64,000 nucleotides of DNA from Chaunax sp. Z400. Lineage: Eukaryota; Chordata; Actinopteri; Lophiiformes; Chaunacidae. The stretch lies in contig CM075184.1 in NCBI GenBank assembly GCA_037577475.1, positions 30,835,094 through 30,899,093 of the forward strand, in the 5' to 3' direction. The notes under the pieces are model-generated. The model worked only from the letters and a program-made list of their open reading frames with translations. It ran no database searches and had not been told where the DNA came from. Of this stretch, positions 11,646 through 25,339 are shown one piece after another; position 1 is the first letter of the stretch, and each line of letters opens with the position of its first letter. The position numbers and the translations under genes are program-made.

Positions 11646-12475
11646 GTAAGCTGCTGTGGAGATCATTACCCTTGACATTTCCCCGACTCCAACGTATTAA
11701 TTTTTCATGCCTCACTACATATGTAATGCCATTTAAAGTCCGACTTAAAAAAGTTTGAGGAATTATTTGCAGCGATTGAATTCTGTATGGAAAATGATTT
11801 TCTGCGCACCCTCCCCCCCGCTCCCACCACCCTTTTCTTTCTTCGCTTCATGGATCTGTCTTCACTGAGCGCCTGTGTGGTCACCTTTGTAGGCTTATAG
11901 CCTAAAAAAAGAGCAGACAAATATTTCCTTTTCATTTGTCTTTGTAAAAGAGTCAATTTGCAATAATATTTCAGGACGAGGATAAGCAGAAAAACGAGCG
12001 GATGGTGTAATGAGGTGTTCAGATGTACCAATTCATGCTCCTTCTACATCAAATTTTACTGCTTGCAAGTATTAAAAGAAGTTGCTTCCTCCTTCAAGTA
12101 GCAGCAGGCCGAGGCACAACATGCAGTGTTACAAACTGAGAACTGTCTCACTGATGTAGTGCACTTCACTTGGCAGTTTGATGCTGTATCCTGCTCATTT
12201 TAAAGCGCAGGTCTTGTGTATGATAAAATTCCCAGTGGACCCCGGAAAGTAGACCACTCTTATTTTAGTGGTTAGTTAATGGTGTTTACGCAAATCCAAA
12301 TAATTCTGTCACAGCGGAAGTTTGTGTTTGAATTTTTTTCTTTTCTTTGTTTACTCCAGAATAACTTCACTGGGTGCCTTCAGTCCTTGGCTCGCTAACA
12401 AGGATCAAGAGGATTGTGTGGGGCTTCCATAGAGTAGTCTCAGTAGGCAGGAGGATAAAACAAGCACCATTCACC

Positions 12476-12501
12476 TGTTGTTGTTGTTGTTGTTGCTGTT
12501 G
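12476..12501 (+). repeat. (TTG)n microsatellite
   Basis: About eight TTG/GTT units with one TTGCTG interruption. Confidence 0.9.
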
Positions 12502-13235
12502 ATGTAGAACTGAAGGACCAGACGTGGTTTCTTCTAAGCCACTTGCTCTGTTTCAAAAAAGCTTTTTATTCATCCAGGTAAAGTTTACTGCGCTTGTATG
12601 CACTTTTCTCACTTACACTCTTGCTTATACTTACACAGTTCTATAGTTTTCAATCCGACTGCTTTGCCAGTGTCCTCAATTGTGGGCCACTCTGCCATTT
12701 ACATTTAGCAGTAAGTGTAAAAATTTTGCTCCAGGTCAACTCAGTATTGTTGTTTGGTAAAAGTATGTAATTTTTTAGGATTCTCTCAGTCATTCTGTGG
12801 TGTTGAACGTGTGACCTTCAAGTGCCACGTGGACTCCTCTTACCTTTGGCTACTGTCAGCGCTCTCTTTTCTCTGTGTCTCTCCTGGACATTTCTTTCTA
12901 GCAACATTAAGCCCTGCTGCAGTTTAGAACATTCACTCTAGATCTCAGCCTACCCATAAGCCCCACATATGCAAATGAAGCAGCGTAATAGGCAGCGTGA
13001 TAGGTTTAGCCCCAGGGGCCATGTGATCAAAGTGGATCTCCTCCCTGTTAAGTGGCAGTCCGCTCGTCATCTGGATACGGCCAGATTAGTGCCTCATGAG
13101 GAGATGCCGCGTGCATGTATGCACATTTTCATTTTCATCTGGAATTTTAAGAAGGCGGTTTGGAAATTGTTACTTTATCTAATGCTTTCTCCCGAGAGAC
13201 AAGGAAGACAACCACCCCCCGAACTTCCTCTCCCA

Positions 13236-13238
<3 letters not shown>

Positions 13239-13270
<32 letters not shown>
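13239..13270 (+). repeat. (AC)16 microsatellite
   Basis: A pure AC run of 32 bases in pyrimidine-rich surroundings. The open frames of 105-151 codons that cross it show no family resemblance. Confidence 0.95.
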
Positions 13271-13272
<2 letters not shown>

Positions 13273-15242
13273 CTCCACCCTCCCTCACCTCTTTCTTTTT
13301 TTGCTTAATGGCCATCGTTTTTCAGCCCCTCTGCCTCTCTGGTTTTCATCACCTGAGCTGGCTGTTTGTGTCACTACAGAGTCTGTCGGCAGCTCACACA
13401 TCTGTGCAAATTTCATCAGGATAATGAGCCTTAGCTACTCTTCCAGGCAATGGGCAGAGGAGGCAGCCTCTATTTAAGCCCCTCTCCCTGGTCACGCATA
13501 CAAAACAACCACCATCACCAAACAATCATCATTTTGGAGAGATGGAATTATATACTTGAACAAAGTGTTGATGTGTAAACTGAGCTTGCAAATGATTTGT
13601 GCAAGCTAAATTTACCAACTGTGTGTTGGGAAATGACTGCTGCAGATCTGTCCAGTGAACATGTATTAACCCAGGAGAACTAAATGAATAGTATGAGTGG
13701 TTGAATGTAAAACCAGGGCCAAAATCACAAAATTTCCTCTAAGGGCTTTACAATCTGTACAGCATGTAACACCCCCATCTGTAGACACTTAATTTAGAGT
13801 AAAAACTCCCAACAAAAGGAGGCAAAGGGAGAAAACCTGAGGAAGAGCAAAAGAGAGAGGATCCCTCTACCAACCTGTGTCGAAGATCCTTCGTCCTGCC
13901 AAGGTTTTCAAAGGTGAAAATGGTCTTTGTCTAAGAAGCGATATTATTTGCACCCATTTGATCCACACAGACCTCATGGCAGATGTTGAATGGCTACAGT
14001 TAACTCTCATTGCTCGCAGTCTCTCTCATTTAGTCTGATAGCATAACAGAATTATCAGTTCTCACTATGCAGCAGTTCTTAAAGGTTAAAATGGTGACTA
14101 TAAGCATAGGCTATAAGTTAGATTGGATTGTTACTCCTCAATCTAAAATGTGTTGTTGGTGGAACCACCAATGGGATCCTGTTGTTCAGGGAGTCCAAAC
14201 AAACACTTTGGTGTTCATGTTCCGCAGAGGATGAATCCTGATGTTTTTGTCAACTTTCCTTACGCCAAAAATACAATCAAGACAAAATGCTCACTTGTAA
14301 AAAAAGAAACATCAGAGTCTAATCAGAAGATTGCAATGACTTAGCACATTCATGCTCCCCAGTGCAGAACCTGTTCCCTTGTGGACAAACCGTAAGCTCT
14401 CTGCTTGTGCCACTCGCACGACAAAGTTGTGGTGAACTTTACAGAGCAGAGTGCTCCTAGGGGGATAACACACACACACTTGTTAACATGTCTGCTGGAA
14501 CTGGTTTCAGAATAAACTCAAACATATTTTTAAAAAATGCAACATTTACTCATTAAAATTTCTAAATGTGTATTTGCACTAGCAACCTAACACAGAAACT
14601 TGTCACCAGCAGAGGAGGCTGATCAGATGGATGCTGGCACGGTTTTGCATGAGAGGGAGGCATAACGGTCGCTAGCGCTTCTGTTTCCTGCATTCACTAC
14701 CATTTGGTCAAAAGGTCAGATCGGCCGTTTCAGAAATGCCCCCAGTGAAAATCAATGGGCAAATTGTGGAACTCAGCTCCTGTTTGTTGTTTTTGTTGGT
14801 GGTGGTACGTCTGTGTGTTCTGTCTGTTCCATCACTGAGGTAGGAGGCCAGGCAATGCCTAGTCATTGAAAGTGAGCAAATGAGAGAGAGCGAGGACGGA
14901 GACAAGAGAGACAAAGAGACGGAGAGAAAAGAAGAAGACTTGGGGGTGGGATGGGAGGTGAAGAGGGAGTTTAGGCCAGTAGAGATTCATCACAATGTCA
15001 GACACACAGACACACTGCAGCCACAGATTCATCATCGCAACTGCGTCTGCAGGCACAACTGGACACAGGAAAGGAGTGAACTGAAGAAGAGGAGTGGAGC
15101 AAGGGCGGGCAGAGAGCGACGAGGGGAAAGACAAATTTGCTACGGCAGCTGGCCAAAATCTGACCAATGCTCCCGCTCGGGTCTGATCAGCTGCTTAAGT
15201 AAACCGTGTCATTCCACCAATGGTAATCGTTCCACTGTGTAG

Positions 15243-15668
15243 CTTGGGTTGGGCATCGTCTAGATTTTTAAGGATTCTGATTCCGGTTCTGATTCTGCCT
15301 TACGGTTCCGGTTCTTCACGGTTCAAGATTCTGGTTCTTTTTTCCCTTGCACTAAGTAAGTGTGGCACAGGTGTTGACCACTGTGCCAACTCGGCATTAT
15401 TCAGGGCAAAATAAAGCCACACTTATGATCGCTGTTTGCTGTGCTCCATGGCGGAGCCAGGCTTGATGTACCCATCCAACCTGTGAGTCGGAAACTATGG
15501 ACACTGCATGCCACCACCACGGAAACCGAAACTTAACTTGAGCACGAGTGAAACGTCTTTAGGAACCAATTAGCAGAATTGAAATTAAAACCTCCTCAGG
15601 ATTCCGATGAATCTGAGTTTTAGAACCAGTTCCAATTTGGTAACTTAAGTTGGTTCAAGACCCAACCT
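15243..15668. mobile_element. candidate hAT-like MITE with GGTTGGGCATCG-type end
   Basis: The left end reads GGGTTGGGCATCG. Just inside both ends are repeated CGGTTC/GGTTCT/GATTCCG motifs. The right end reads GGTTCAAGACCCAACCT, whose complement starts AGGTTGGGT. The approximate terminal inversion (GGTTGGG) and subterminal GGTTC repeats match a common class of short teleost hAT-like elements. No transposase sequence was seen. The boundaries are uncertain and no clean 8-bp target duplication was found. Confidence 0.45.
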
Positions 15669-16195
15669 TTATAAACTGTTGCTCTTTTTCTGGTCGCAAC
15701 ATGACCTTAACTTGCAGCAAGACTCCACCTCTAGCTTACACTGAACTGAACTCAGCGCCATTGTCACTAAATCCTGAGCAATCAGAAAGTAGCTTTCTCA
15801 TGCAAGAGCTCTGTCAACAATTTCCATCGGTATTTGATTCTCTAAAAGAATAAATGTGTGCACCAGAGAGTGCATTTCATTTTGGACCACTGTGAGAAGA
15901 GAATATCATACATTTTTGTATCATCACACACAGTACATTGGATACAGTATGGTGATGCCACCATGATGATGTCGCTTTACTCAGATCTGATGCTAATGCT
16001 GGATAATGCTGGATTTGGATCTATTTTTCATCCAGATATAACATCTTACCCTTCATGCAAACATGGAATCCATTTAAATGATCTTTGAAGCTGCATTATT
16101 CATAATATTGGCAAAATAAGTGAAAAAGCGATCCAGAATCTGCATCCATAGCTGGATCCGCCTCAAAATGTAATCAAAATCCTTCCAAAATCCCC

Positions 16196-16372
16196 CCAAA
16201 AAGTTATTTTTTGAGGCATTTTGCCTTTAATGTGATAGGACAGCTGAAGGTATGTGGCAGGAAATGGGGAGAGAGAGTGAGGGAGTAGACATGCGGCAAA
16301 GGGCCGAGCCCACGGCTCTGTACATGTGCTATCTGCGCATGTGCTATCTGCGCCCCAATCAAAATCCATTTA
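16196..16372. repeat. dispersed teleost repeat with internal 15-bp tandem
   Basis: The block runs GGCATTTTGCCTTTAATGTG, then GACAGCTGAAGG, GGAAATGGGGAGAGAGAG and GACATGCGGCAAAGGGCC. I recognise this order of motifs as a widely dispersed teleost repeat; I cannot name the family. Near the right end ATGTGCTATCTGCGC occurs twice in tandem (16324-16353). Confidence 0.45.
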
Positions 16373-18928
16373 CAAGTTTTCCAGATATCCTGTGGACAAA
16401 CAAACATGTGCGATCACATAACTTCCTCTAACTCTTGCTGGCAGAGGTAAATAGCCACCTGTTAATGTCTGGCTTTTGTCTTTACTGGAAAAGAGTACAA
16501 TTGACAACGATTACCGCTTTAAATGACTCTACAGTTGGTAAAGGTATAGTTCAGCCCCAGCGCTGATTGGCAGTGATGGAAACATGACACCTGGGTGGAC
16601 ATGCTAATTTTCACCCCTTTACTAGTATGATGCTTGGACATGTGTTAAATAAGAAATATCTTCCATCCGTCTCTGTTGAAGCATCGTTCAGTCGGTGTTG
16701 AGTTTGAAAGAGAGACTGATGTAAAAGATATAAAATGTAACCATAACATTATCACTGGCATCCATGCTGCTTTCTGTTGGTCCTTTAATTCTGCCATGCT
16801 TCTGACGTCAAATGTGACATGCCAGAAAAAAATCAGAAAGACAAACTCATATAAGATGATGAAGTTAAAGGAGTTAATCACCTATTTTGAATACCTACAT
16901 TTAAAAAACCTGCAAATTGATCCCAAAGGACTTGTGAGCTGTCCAGTAGGAATCTGGAAGCTTTTTTGTTGGAATAATCTTCCTCAAATATTTTTGTGTT
17001 CATGCACTGAGAGTTGTTTTTGTTGCTCTTTTTGATGCACCAGCATTGCTTAAAATGTCTTGAAACTTTACAGAATGAATTCTGCCCTAGCTCAACCTTG
17101 AACCTTGCATGCCTCCAATTAAGAGCCCACAGTTGAACATTATTATTTGCTGCACCAACATGTATGTCAGAATCTATCAATCCATGTGACACATGCACAA
17201 CCATGGTCAGATTTAACATATTTTGCCTCATTGCTCACATGATATAGAGTTGCTTCACATGAATGTTGTGTATGTTATTTAATCCTCGACCCTTTGCTTA
17301 GCCAGTATGCACCAGACCTTAATGCACACATACATGTTTCTTGATTGGCCTGGCATCCTCCACAAGTGGCCAGGAGAGACTGGAATCCACCCACACTGAG
17401 CCTCGAACACCCAGAACCTCATACTTCTCTGTAAAGAGGAGGCTCTTGTTTGTCAGAGGACTATGTAGCAGCTCCTTAGTTTTCATTAGGCCAGTTATAT
17501 TTGCTAGTTCATAGGCTATCATCCTCTGGCCCTCCACGAACTGCTCTGCTCAAAGAGGCGCTCTCCCCCATTAGGCAGGCCTCAGGGCAAAAGCCTGCTA
17601 CCCTCCTCCACGTTCTCTCTCTGTCTGTGCTGATTTTCAAAGAGAAATCCTGCTGTTTTGTGTGTCCCAATTCGTGGTTGTTATATTCTTGTCTTCTGGC
17701 CTCGCAGATGCACAATACTGTACCTTAAGTATGATTAGAGCATCATCATTCATGGTCAGCTCGTGGGCCTGTAGTAGAATATTATGGTCATGTTCACGTC
17801 AAGTGGAAATAGCAAGTTTTTGTACTTTTGTTTTTTTTTTAACAAATTGATTTATACATCAGTTAAGCAGGTGTCCTTTTATTAAATGAAATTAAATCAG
17901 ATTTTTATGTGTTTTGAAAGATCTTACAAGGGCTTGATGTGAATAATTTAATTATCACATAATAACTGTTTTGTAGGTCCTAAAGATAGTACACTAACCC
18001 TATTTTTATTTGTTGCTTTGTTGTCGGTCGTCTTAACTTTAGTTTTTTTTTTCTTCACCTCAAGACATATTACAAGAAAAAAAGCAGCAGGCTTTAAAAG
18101 TACCTTTGGTGTTCCTGTGTGTTTTCGAATATTACAAAGTGCTGTAATGAGAAGCAAAACAACAAAAAAAATGAGATTTTTTTTTTTTTGCCTCAAAGGG
18201 AGATAGCGACTCATCTCCTCGCTGTACAAGCCTGTAGGTTCACTCTTCTCTTTGTGCGCCAGAGCACTCCTTGGGACTCTTGCGACTGGGGAATTGGGCA
18301 TGCTGAGCTACGCTGGTGGCTAGGTGCCAGCCTCCTGTGCCTGGGATATAAGTGAGAGGGAGGCAGGACACGTTTCAATTAGGCAACAAACACAGCATAC
18401 AGAGGATTGGAGGGAAAGAAAAAAAAGTACCCTTGCCAGCTAACGTCTCCCTTCTGACCTTTCCCAAAAACACACTTCTGTGAACTTCTCTGCCCCACCT
18501 TTTCTCTTCTTTTCCCTTCAAAATCGGAGGTGTAATTTCTGTGGAATTCATATGGGAAGGACAGAACCAGGGGTCTTTATGAGGTGATGCTAAGTGTGCC
18601 AGCTCGGCCTGCATGTTTCCATTAGATTGTCATGTTGGCTAATTAGAGAGCGGCAGCATGATTCACCTTCTTAATTAGGAGTACTTGCACACCATGTGCC
18701 TGGGGGCGGTGTGGGGAAGAGAAGCCCAGCCTCAGAGCCTGCTAGTCGCCTGCTGCCTATGAAGATTCCCCTTCTCATCTACCTTCCTTTCACTCCCTTT
18801 TTTGATTTGGAAATGAATAAATCATTGACATCGTCCTCTCTCCGAGTGTGAATATCTGAGTTCTCATCTTTTCTTGGATGCAAATTAGGCGTGATCAATA
18901 GAAGGTGAGGAGCAGCGAATCTAAATGT

Positions 18929-18958
18929 AAAAAAAAAAAAGAGAGAGAGAGAGAGAGA
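18929..18958 (+). repeat. A-tract followed by (GA)9
   Basis: Twelve A residues run directly into a (GA)9 repeat. Confidence 0.93.
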
Positions 18959-19520
18959 AGACTGCTAGACGAAGCACGGCAGCATAGAATTAGACAAAGC
19001 GAGAGAACATTTAAAGTAGGAAATTTTCCCTTAGATAAGCAGTATTTTTAATGATCACCACTCTCCTCTCGACGCTCCGGTGTAGCACCGTCAGATTCTG
19101 CTTGATATTGATTTCTGGCTCCTTCATTAAACACTGCTCCTTGGCAAAATGTGCACCGCAAATGTTATTATTTATAAAAATAATCCGAACTCCAAAGAAA
19201 AGCCATTAAGTCTGTTAGACACATTCAATTTATCCACACATTTCCCACAGTCTCCTTATACACAGTTTAATTCCTGCAAATAAGTTGCAGATGAAGAGGA
19301 ACCATAGGGTCATGATAGTGACACTCACATAATGACCTTAGCTCCAGGGACAGCTGAGGGCTGTGAATAATTGGTCCTTGGCCCTGGAAACACTTCAGAC
19401 ATACTCAGCTTCAGAAGAACTGGAGCACTCTGAGCCAAGACCCGTAGCTCATGCATGTATTTTGAATTCATCTCCATAGGTAAAATCATATAATCACAAA
19501 CAGATTGGCTAGAATATTAG

Positions 19521-19523
<3 letters not shown>

Positions 19524-19554
<31 letters not shown>
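19524..19554 (+). repeat. (GT)15 microsatellite
   Basis: A pure GT run of about 31 bases inside the 14.3 kb taf4 intron. Confidence 0.95.
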
Positions 19555-19557
<3 letters not shown>

Positions 19558-20749
19558 ATAAAAGACATTTCAAAGCATTTTGCCTTTTTTTTTCAAACTC
19601 AACCAATTTATTGTTATTCGATGTGATTGGTTTAGATGCAATAGTTCTAACACGAGTTGTTTTAAATGTCGTACCTGATAAATACAATAAAGGTGTTTGT
19701 CAATGTGGCTTAAAAACAATATATTCTATTTAATCTATGCATATAATTACTATATACACGTACACCCCTGGCAAAAAAAATCAGGCAAACAGGATTGATC
19801 ATATTGTTTTTATAATTACTGTTTTATTGTAACAAATACAAGTGAAATAAGCAACAGTGTTAGACAATATTGTAGCACTGTCTGTGTGCATGGGTACATT
19901 TTAGTATGGGGTAGCTCCTCTGTTTTTCTTCAGAAAACAGCCATTTGGGGAAGCTGTCTGAAAGTCTTTTACTGTGTGGTGTTCCATTGATCTCTGACTG
20001 CTTACCACAACTCGTCAGTGCCATCAGATTTGGTCAACACAATACAACTTCCTTTTGGGCAAATCAGACGTGACAGCTCACAGTGCAGTACGTAGCCCCA
20101 TGCACACATTAGACTCACTATATTTCCATATGTAACTTCAATATTAGAATATTTTCTCTTGAGGAATGATATCATACGCAATTATTGAGTTGTGTTGATA
20201 AAGTCCTACATGTCTAAATCCAGCACAAAGACTTGCCTACATTAGCAGTTTGAGGCTGAACTCGTCTCTTTGTAGTGTCTGGGTGCAGATGGAGAAGTGA
20301 AACCTGATTGGTTGCTGCAAATGGCCCTTCTCCCCGCAGCAAACTAACTGCCAGGCACTTTACATGAAGGAAGGCCTGAAGATGCAGCTCACAGATGTTC
20401 ATGTGAAGTCGGCCATGTGGTGGTTAGGTGAATGAGATCACTGGATTACAGACGTGCATGAAACACATATGCAGAATTTCAACACACTCTCGTGCGAGGT
20501 AAAGTCGGACACTCACACTGCACCAGTTTGGAAATCAATACTTGAAATTGGTGTTTGAAACACAGAATAATTATTTGTTATTCATATTTTATGAAGTCGG
20601 GAAAATACCTTCCCTCATTGAGTCTCATTCAAGGAACATTTGTACACACATTATAACCAATAATGATAAAGATTTCAGTCGTCACAAAGTAAAAAATAAT
20701 GCCTATTGTGAAAACAAGACTTTCAATTCAATGTTACCATGAATATTGA

Positions 20750-20910
20750 GTCCCAGTTTAAACAAAGCTACAGTTAGGCTAGCAACTCTGTGAGGTTGTA
20801 GGTCCAGCTAATATCAGCACGCTGATATGCTCACAGTGATAATGCTAAAAGGCTGATGCTATGCAGGCATAATGTTTACTATGTTCATCAATTTTAGTGT
20901 TGAGTTGAGA
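20750..20910 (+). repeat. fragment of dispersed teleost repeat (GCTAAC/CACAATG type), copy 1
   Basis: The motifs GCTAATATCAGCACGCTGAT, GCTCACAGTGATAATGCTAA and GCATAATGTTTACTATGTTC occur in the order seen in a common teleost repeat. Related fragments occur at 34200-34920 and 54190-54580 in this window, which supports its being a dispersed repeat. The family name is not assigned. Confidence 0.5.
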
Positions 20911-21373
20911 TTTAGAATGAGTTGAATGCCAGTCACATCCTGTAAACCTTTCTCCTACACTCCTGACACTAAAAGTCATCATTATTGGTGTTCCTTTAAT
21001 ATTCTGTTACTGTTAATATAGACCCCACCAGTAGAGTTAATGTCTTTAATCAGAGTGTTTTTTTTTTAACCTAGATCAAAATTCATAAATGTTTCTGGTC
21101 TCAGTATTTTAATACATGGCTCTGACGTGATATGTATCAACACATTTTGATGTATTTTAACTAACATCTACCTGCACACCTGTACACAAATATAGGTTGG
21201 TTAAAATGCAGAAAGCCCAACATTCAGTGTAGCAAATGTCATCTGTCTGGTGACCCTCTGACTGCATTCACTTTCCACTCTCTAGGACTTTCCTTGTTCT
21301 TCCCATGGCATTTACCATATCCAGGATTTCCACCATGTACTAAAAAAATTACCCTATTTATTCAGTTTGTTGT

Positions 21374-21520
21374 GGTTTTGTTAGTCTGTTAGCAGTATTA
21401 TGCAAAAACAAATTAACTGATTTCCGCAAAACTTTATTGAGCGATCAGATAAGAACCCATTAAATTGCGGTGCGGATCCGAATCGGGGGCAGATACAGAA
21501 ATTAGTTTTCACTTTCAATG
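21374..21520 (+). repeat. dispersed teleost repeat, fragment (same family as 52130-52487)
   Basis: It shares a motif order with 52130-52487: a GTTAGTxTGxTxGxxAGCAG start, then TTATGCAAAAAC / TTACACAAAAAC, then AACCCATTAAATTGCGGTGC / AACCCGTTAAATTATGGTGC, then GATCCGAATCGGGGGC / GATCCAGATAAAGGGGC. Two diverged copies in one window show it is dispersed. No coding sequence is visible. Confidence 0.6.
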
Positions 21521-24502
21521 TGAAGGACTAACCTGCTGGTCATCCCCTCCTCCCTATATAGCTTGAAAGAATTGCAGCGGGCGAGCCAGATAGACAGTGA
21601 ATGAGAGAGAGGGAGCGGGCTTTAGCGACATCTAAGCAGCGAATGAGAAAATAGTTGTTGTTTTTTTCTCATTGTTTTACAGAAGATATGTTGTACAGCA
21701 CAAATAAACATGCCCACACCTCCGCACATCGCTGCAGGAAGGTGTGACATTGCTGGATTTTGTGTGAATTCAGATGAAGCGTACATCAAACACACACCCA
21801 CCTGCAGCTCTTAAGCATCCATGTTTTTGGGTGGGAGACTATCCAATGCACAGAAATGTCTCTAATGCAGCAAAATTGGCCTTGATGGAAGTATGCGCTC
21901 TCAAAGTGCCCTTCTACATTTCAATGTTTTTAGTTAATTCAAATGTAGTTTAATATTTGTCAGCATACACATCCAGTGAACACTTTCCATTATAACCTAT
22001 AGCTCACCCTACAGTTTAGGCTATAGCAGTGCCAAGGTTAGAGCTATTACAAGCAATTTGTTTCTTATATCTACCAGGGGGAAAACGAAGCATTCACTAA
22101 AAGTAACATATGTTATATACTGAGACGCTCCCCACTGTGTCCTGATGGACCATAGCTTTTTTAGGGGGAGGGTAAGAGAGAGACCAACTCAAAACCCGTG
22201 GTCTGGCTTTTATTCTGCGGTCTTTACAAGACAGACAGCCCTTTAGCTTCCTTCACAGCCCCGTAGCTGCTTGTGACGTCAAGCAGAGCGTGTTCTGCTC
22301 TACCAAGGACATCTGTCTGTAAGCGTCTGGGGGGCCGCAAGCAGCCCCTCAGGCCAGGAGGAGGGAGAAAGGGAGGATGGAGAGAAAAAGCCTTTGTTCA
22401 AAACAGCAGAGATGGAGAATGGCAAGTTGGCCATCATGGCTCATGCAGCTCTCACCACTCTTCACTCCAAGCGTATTAGAATGCTCCGAGGTTCTTGCCA
22501 TATTTTGGGTGTTTTTGCATCATAAGGAAAAATACTTTTCTTTCTTCTGTGTTGATAAAAAGCGTATGTACGCCTTGATGGACATTTTTTACTGATCTAT
22601 TAAGGGTGCAGAGCTTGAGGTTACACAAGATGTGGTAAATACTTAACTGAAAAAGCAACAGTAAGACAGCAAGTGGATGTCATTATATTCAGTTCTTCTT
22701 TTCTCAGTGGATTGTATTCGTAATAGTGTAAATAACAATAAAAACAGAATATGCTCAGACCACTGATTTCTTCTTATTTACAGGCAAAGGAGTAGTGTGC
22801 TATGATTTTTTTTAAAAAGCATTAGATTTCATCCAAACTACCAAAATCTATATTAACACATATATAAATTGTGAATTAGTGAAAACACCATGTTGGGAAA
22901 TCATTTTGAAATGATTTGTTTGAATGCATTGAGCATCATTTGGCGTTTGCAAAAGTGTTCCAATCGGTTCAGAGAAACAGACAATAACAAACATTATTAA
23001 TGAAAATGTGACTAATGTTGCATAAAGTTGTTTATCTTTCTTTTACTCATTCACCTTTAAGTTTGCGAGCTCCAGCTGTGATTCAGACACTGTGTGTTAA
23101 AAACTCACAAACAAGCTGTTGACATTGCTGATAAATATTTATGTCAGATGCCCTACAACTCGAGGTCTTATTTAAATATGATTTGAAAGAATCTTCCAGG
23201 ACGTAACCCTATGATACGAATAATCTGATGAATACGTGTAATTTTAATTTTCAAGCACATTAAACTTTCATATCAGAAAATAGATTTAGTATTTTTTGGA
23301 GTGGGTTATGGGTGATTTCATGTTATATATTTAATTGTCATTTAAACATTGGGTGGTGTTATTTATTCTCTGAGGAGAGCTCTTACATCTTGCAGAGAGC
23401 AGTGTGTAAAAGCTGAAATCAGCAGTGTATTTTTATTTGTAATTAAACTGTGCAGATTATGCAAATAAAAATATTTGTGTTGTCCATACACTTCCCACAC
23501 TAATCATCATCACCTGACATGTTCTTCTTTCATCACGACTAAAACCCCAATTCTAACAAAGCTATATAGATTGATTCTGTTGGGCATCCTTATGTTCTTA
23601 CAGCTCCTGACCTTTGCTAATAATTTGACTTTACAAGTTCTAGTTCCTTGCTTTAAAAGGCCATAGAGCCAGACTGGAAGCACTGGTATTTACGTGACTT
23701 TGAAATAGCAGACAGTCATGTGGTACCATTGATCGGACCTGGCAAATGTATGCGTCCTGCTGCCTGGTTATAACTGCAGTCTGGGATGAATCTCTGTAGT
23801 GACCTTTGCAGTCTCCGGCGGTGGGAGCACCTATGGCTCCACATTGCCCACAGGCTGGTCGAGAAGGTAAAGAGGTAAAGAATTTCCTATCAGAGTGATG
23901 CCCTGGTGGCATCAGTAAAGATTTTGCATGTAGAATCTCACTAAAATATACAGATTCTTATCAGCAGAATTGCTTTACACCAAAAAATAATATGTAAAAT
24001 AAAATATATAGTGAAACACATGACTAAAATGAACAGTGTACATTTTGAACATGTATCCACAACTCTTCATAGCTACTGCTACTTCTTCGCTGCATCTACA
24101 CAACTGTGTTTGTGCACATGGACATACTTTATGTAAGTGTTTGAATTGAATGGTGATTAAAAAAAACAACTCCTTAGGGTAAACAAATCTCTCAAGGCCT
24201 GGCCCAACTCTGGCTCGTATCAGTTGGCTGTCATTAAGGGAAGGTAACCTCGGCACAGTGGCACCAGATTGAAATCAGAAATCAGTCTCCCTGTGTCATG
24301 GCGGGGTCTTTATTGACGGGAAACGCAGACTGGAAGGTTGCAGATGGTAAACTGAAGCCTTCATTTATCATACAGTCATAAATCTGAAAATGCAGGCAGT
24401 TGCTGTGGGCGCTGGCAGCCCATGCCTGGTGCCAACTGCCAGGCGGAGATGCCGGCATCCTGGTGCCATCAGTGAGATAACGGACCAATCTCTTTCAGTC
24501 TT

Positions 24503-24524
24503 TCTCTCTCTCTCTCGCTCTCTC
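24503..24524 (+). repeat. (TC)n microsatellite
   Basis: A TC run with one CGC interruption. Confidence 0.9.
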
Positions 24525-25280
24525 CCACTCTTCCGCTCTATCGTTTTCTCCCAGCTCACTTTGCAGCGATACGCTTTAAGGTCAGGCCTGGAGAGATTTG
24601 TGTGTTGTTTGTGGCAAAGCCTTAATAAGGTTAGCATTGATGACATTAATGCTACATTTGCAATGTACTGAACATCTCCAGTCTGTTTGCCTTAGCCAGT
24701 CACGATTCCCAGTTTCGGACCACATTATACCCTCTGATCCATTTGCATAGTATTAAGAGCCTGATTCTCAACTTGACACTGTCTGGAATCACTTTGTGTA
24801 CTTGATGTCTTGACAACTATATATACATTTCCAAGTAAATGTGGTTTAGATATTCAGCTGGTTGGTACTACTGCTATTATTTCCACTATGTTGTGTTGTC
24901 AGTGTGTTTGAACAGTTCCGCCGTGCTAAATGTGAAGTGGCAACACCCTAAAGGGCATGCCTCGCTGTGGGGGTTTTTTTGGGGAAAAATCAGAGGCAGC
25001 TGCATGCACATTTTAGATCATCACTTTATACACCAAAACAACCTTTTAAAGAGCGCATCTGAAAGTAACATGGAATTTTCTCCCGATCAGACAACACACA
25101 TGCTTCACACAAACACCAGCACCCAGTGAATCCATGCTGAGAGATAACATAAAAGACATGAAAGCGTACATTGATTGTCCCTGTTCGCTTCAACCCAGGC
25201 CTCTCTTCCCCCAGCAGGCAAGCGTGCAGGCAAGCTGGTGGGTAGGCATTCCCTATGCTGAGGCCAGGATTGATAGGCAC

Positions 25281-25307
25281 GTGTGTGTGTGTGCTATGTC
25301 TGTGTAT

Positions 25308-25339
<32 letters not shown>
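25281..25339 (+). repeat. interrupted (GT)n microsatellite
   Basis: A GT run is interrupted by GCTATGTC and TATGTGTATG. The 164-codon open frame across it has no recognisable domain. Confidence 0.92.

Noticed and set aside
12969..13424. 151-codon + strand frame
   Set aside because: It crosses a CA microsatellite, lies inside an intron, has low-complexity His-Thr content and resembles no family.
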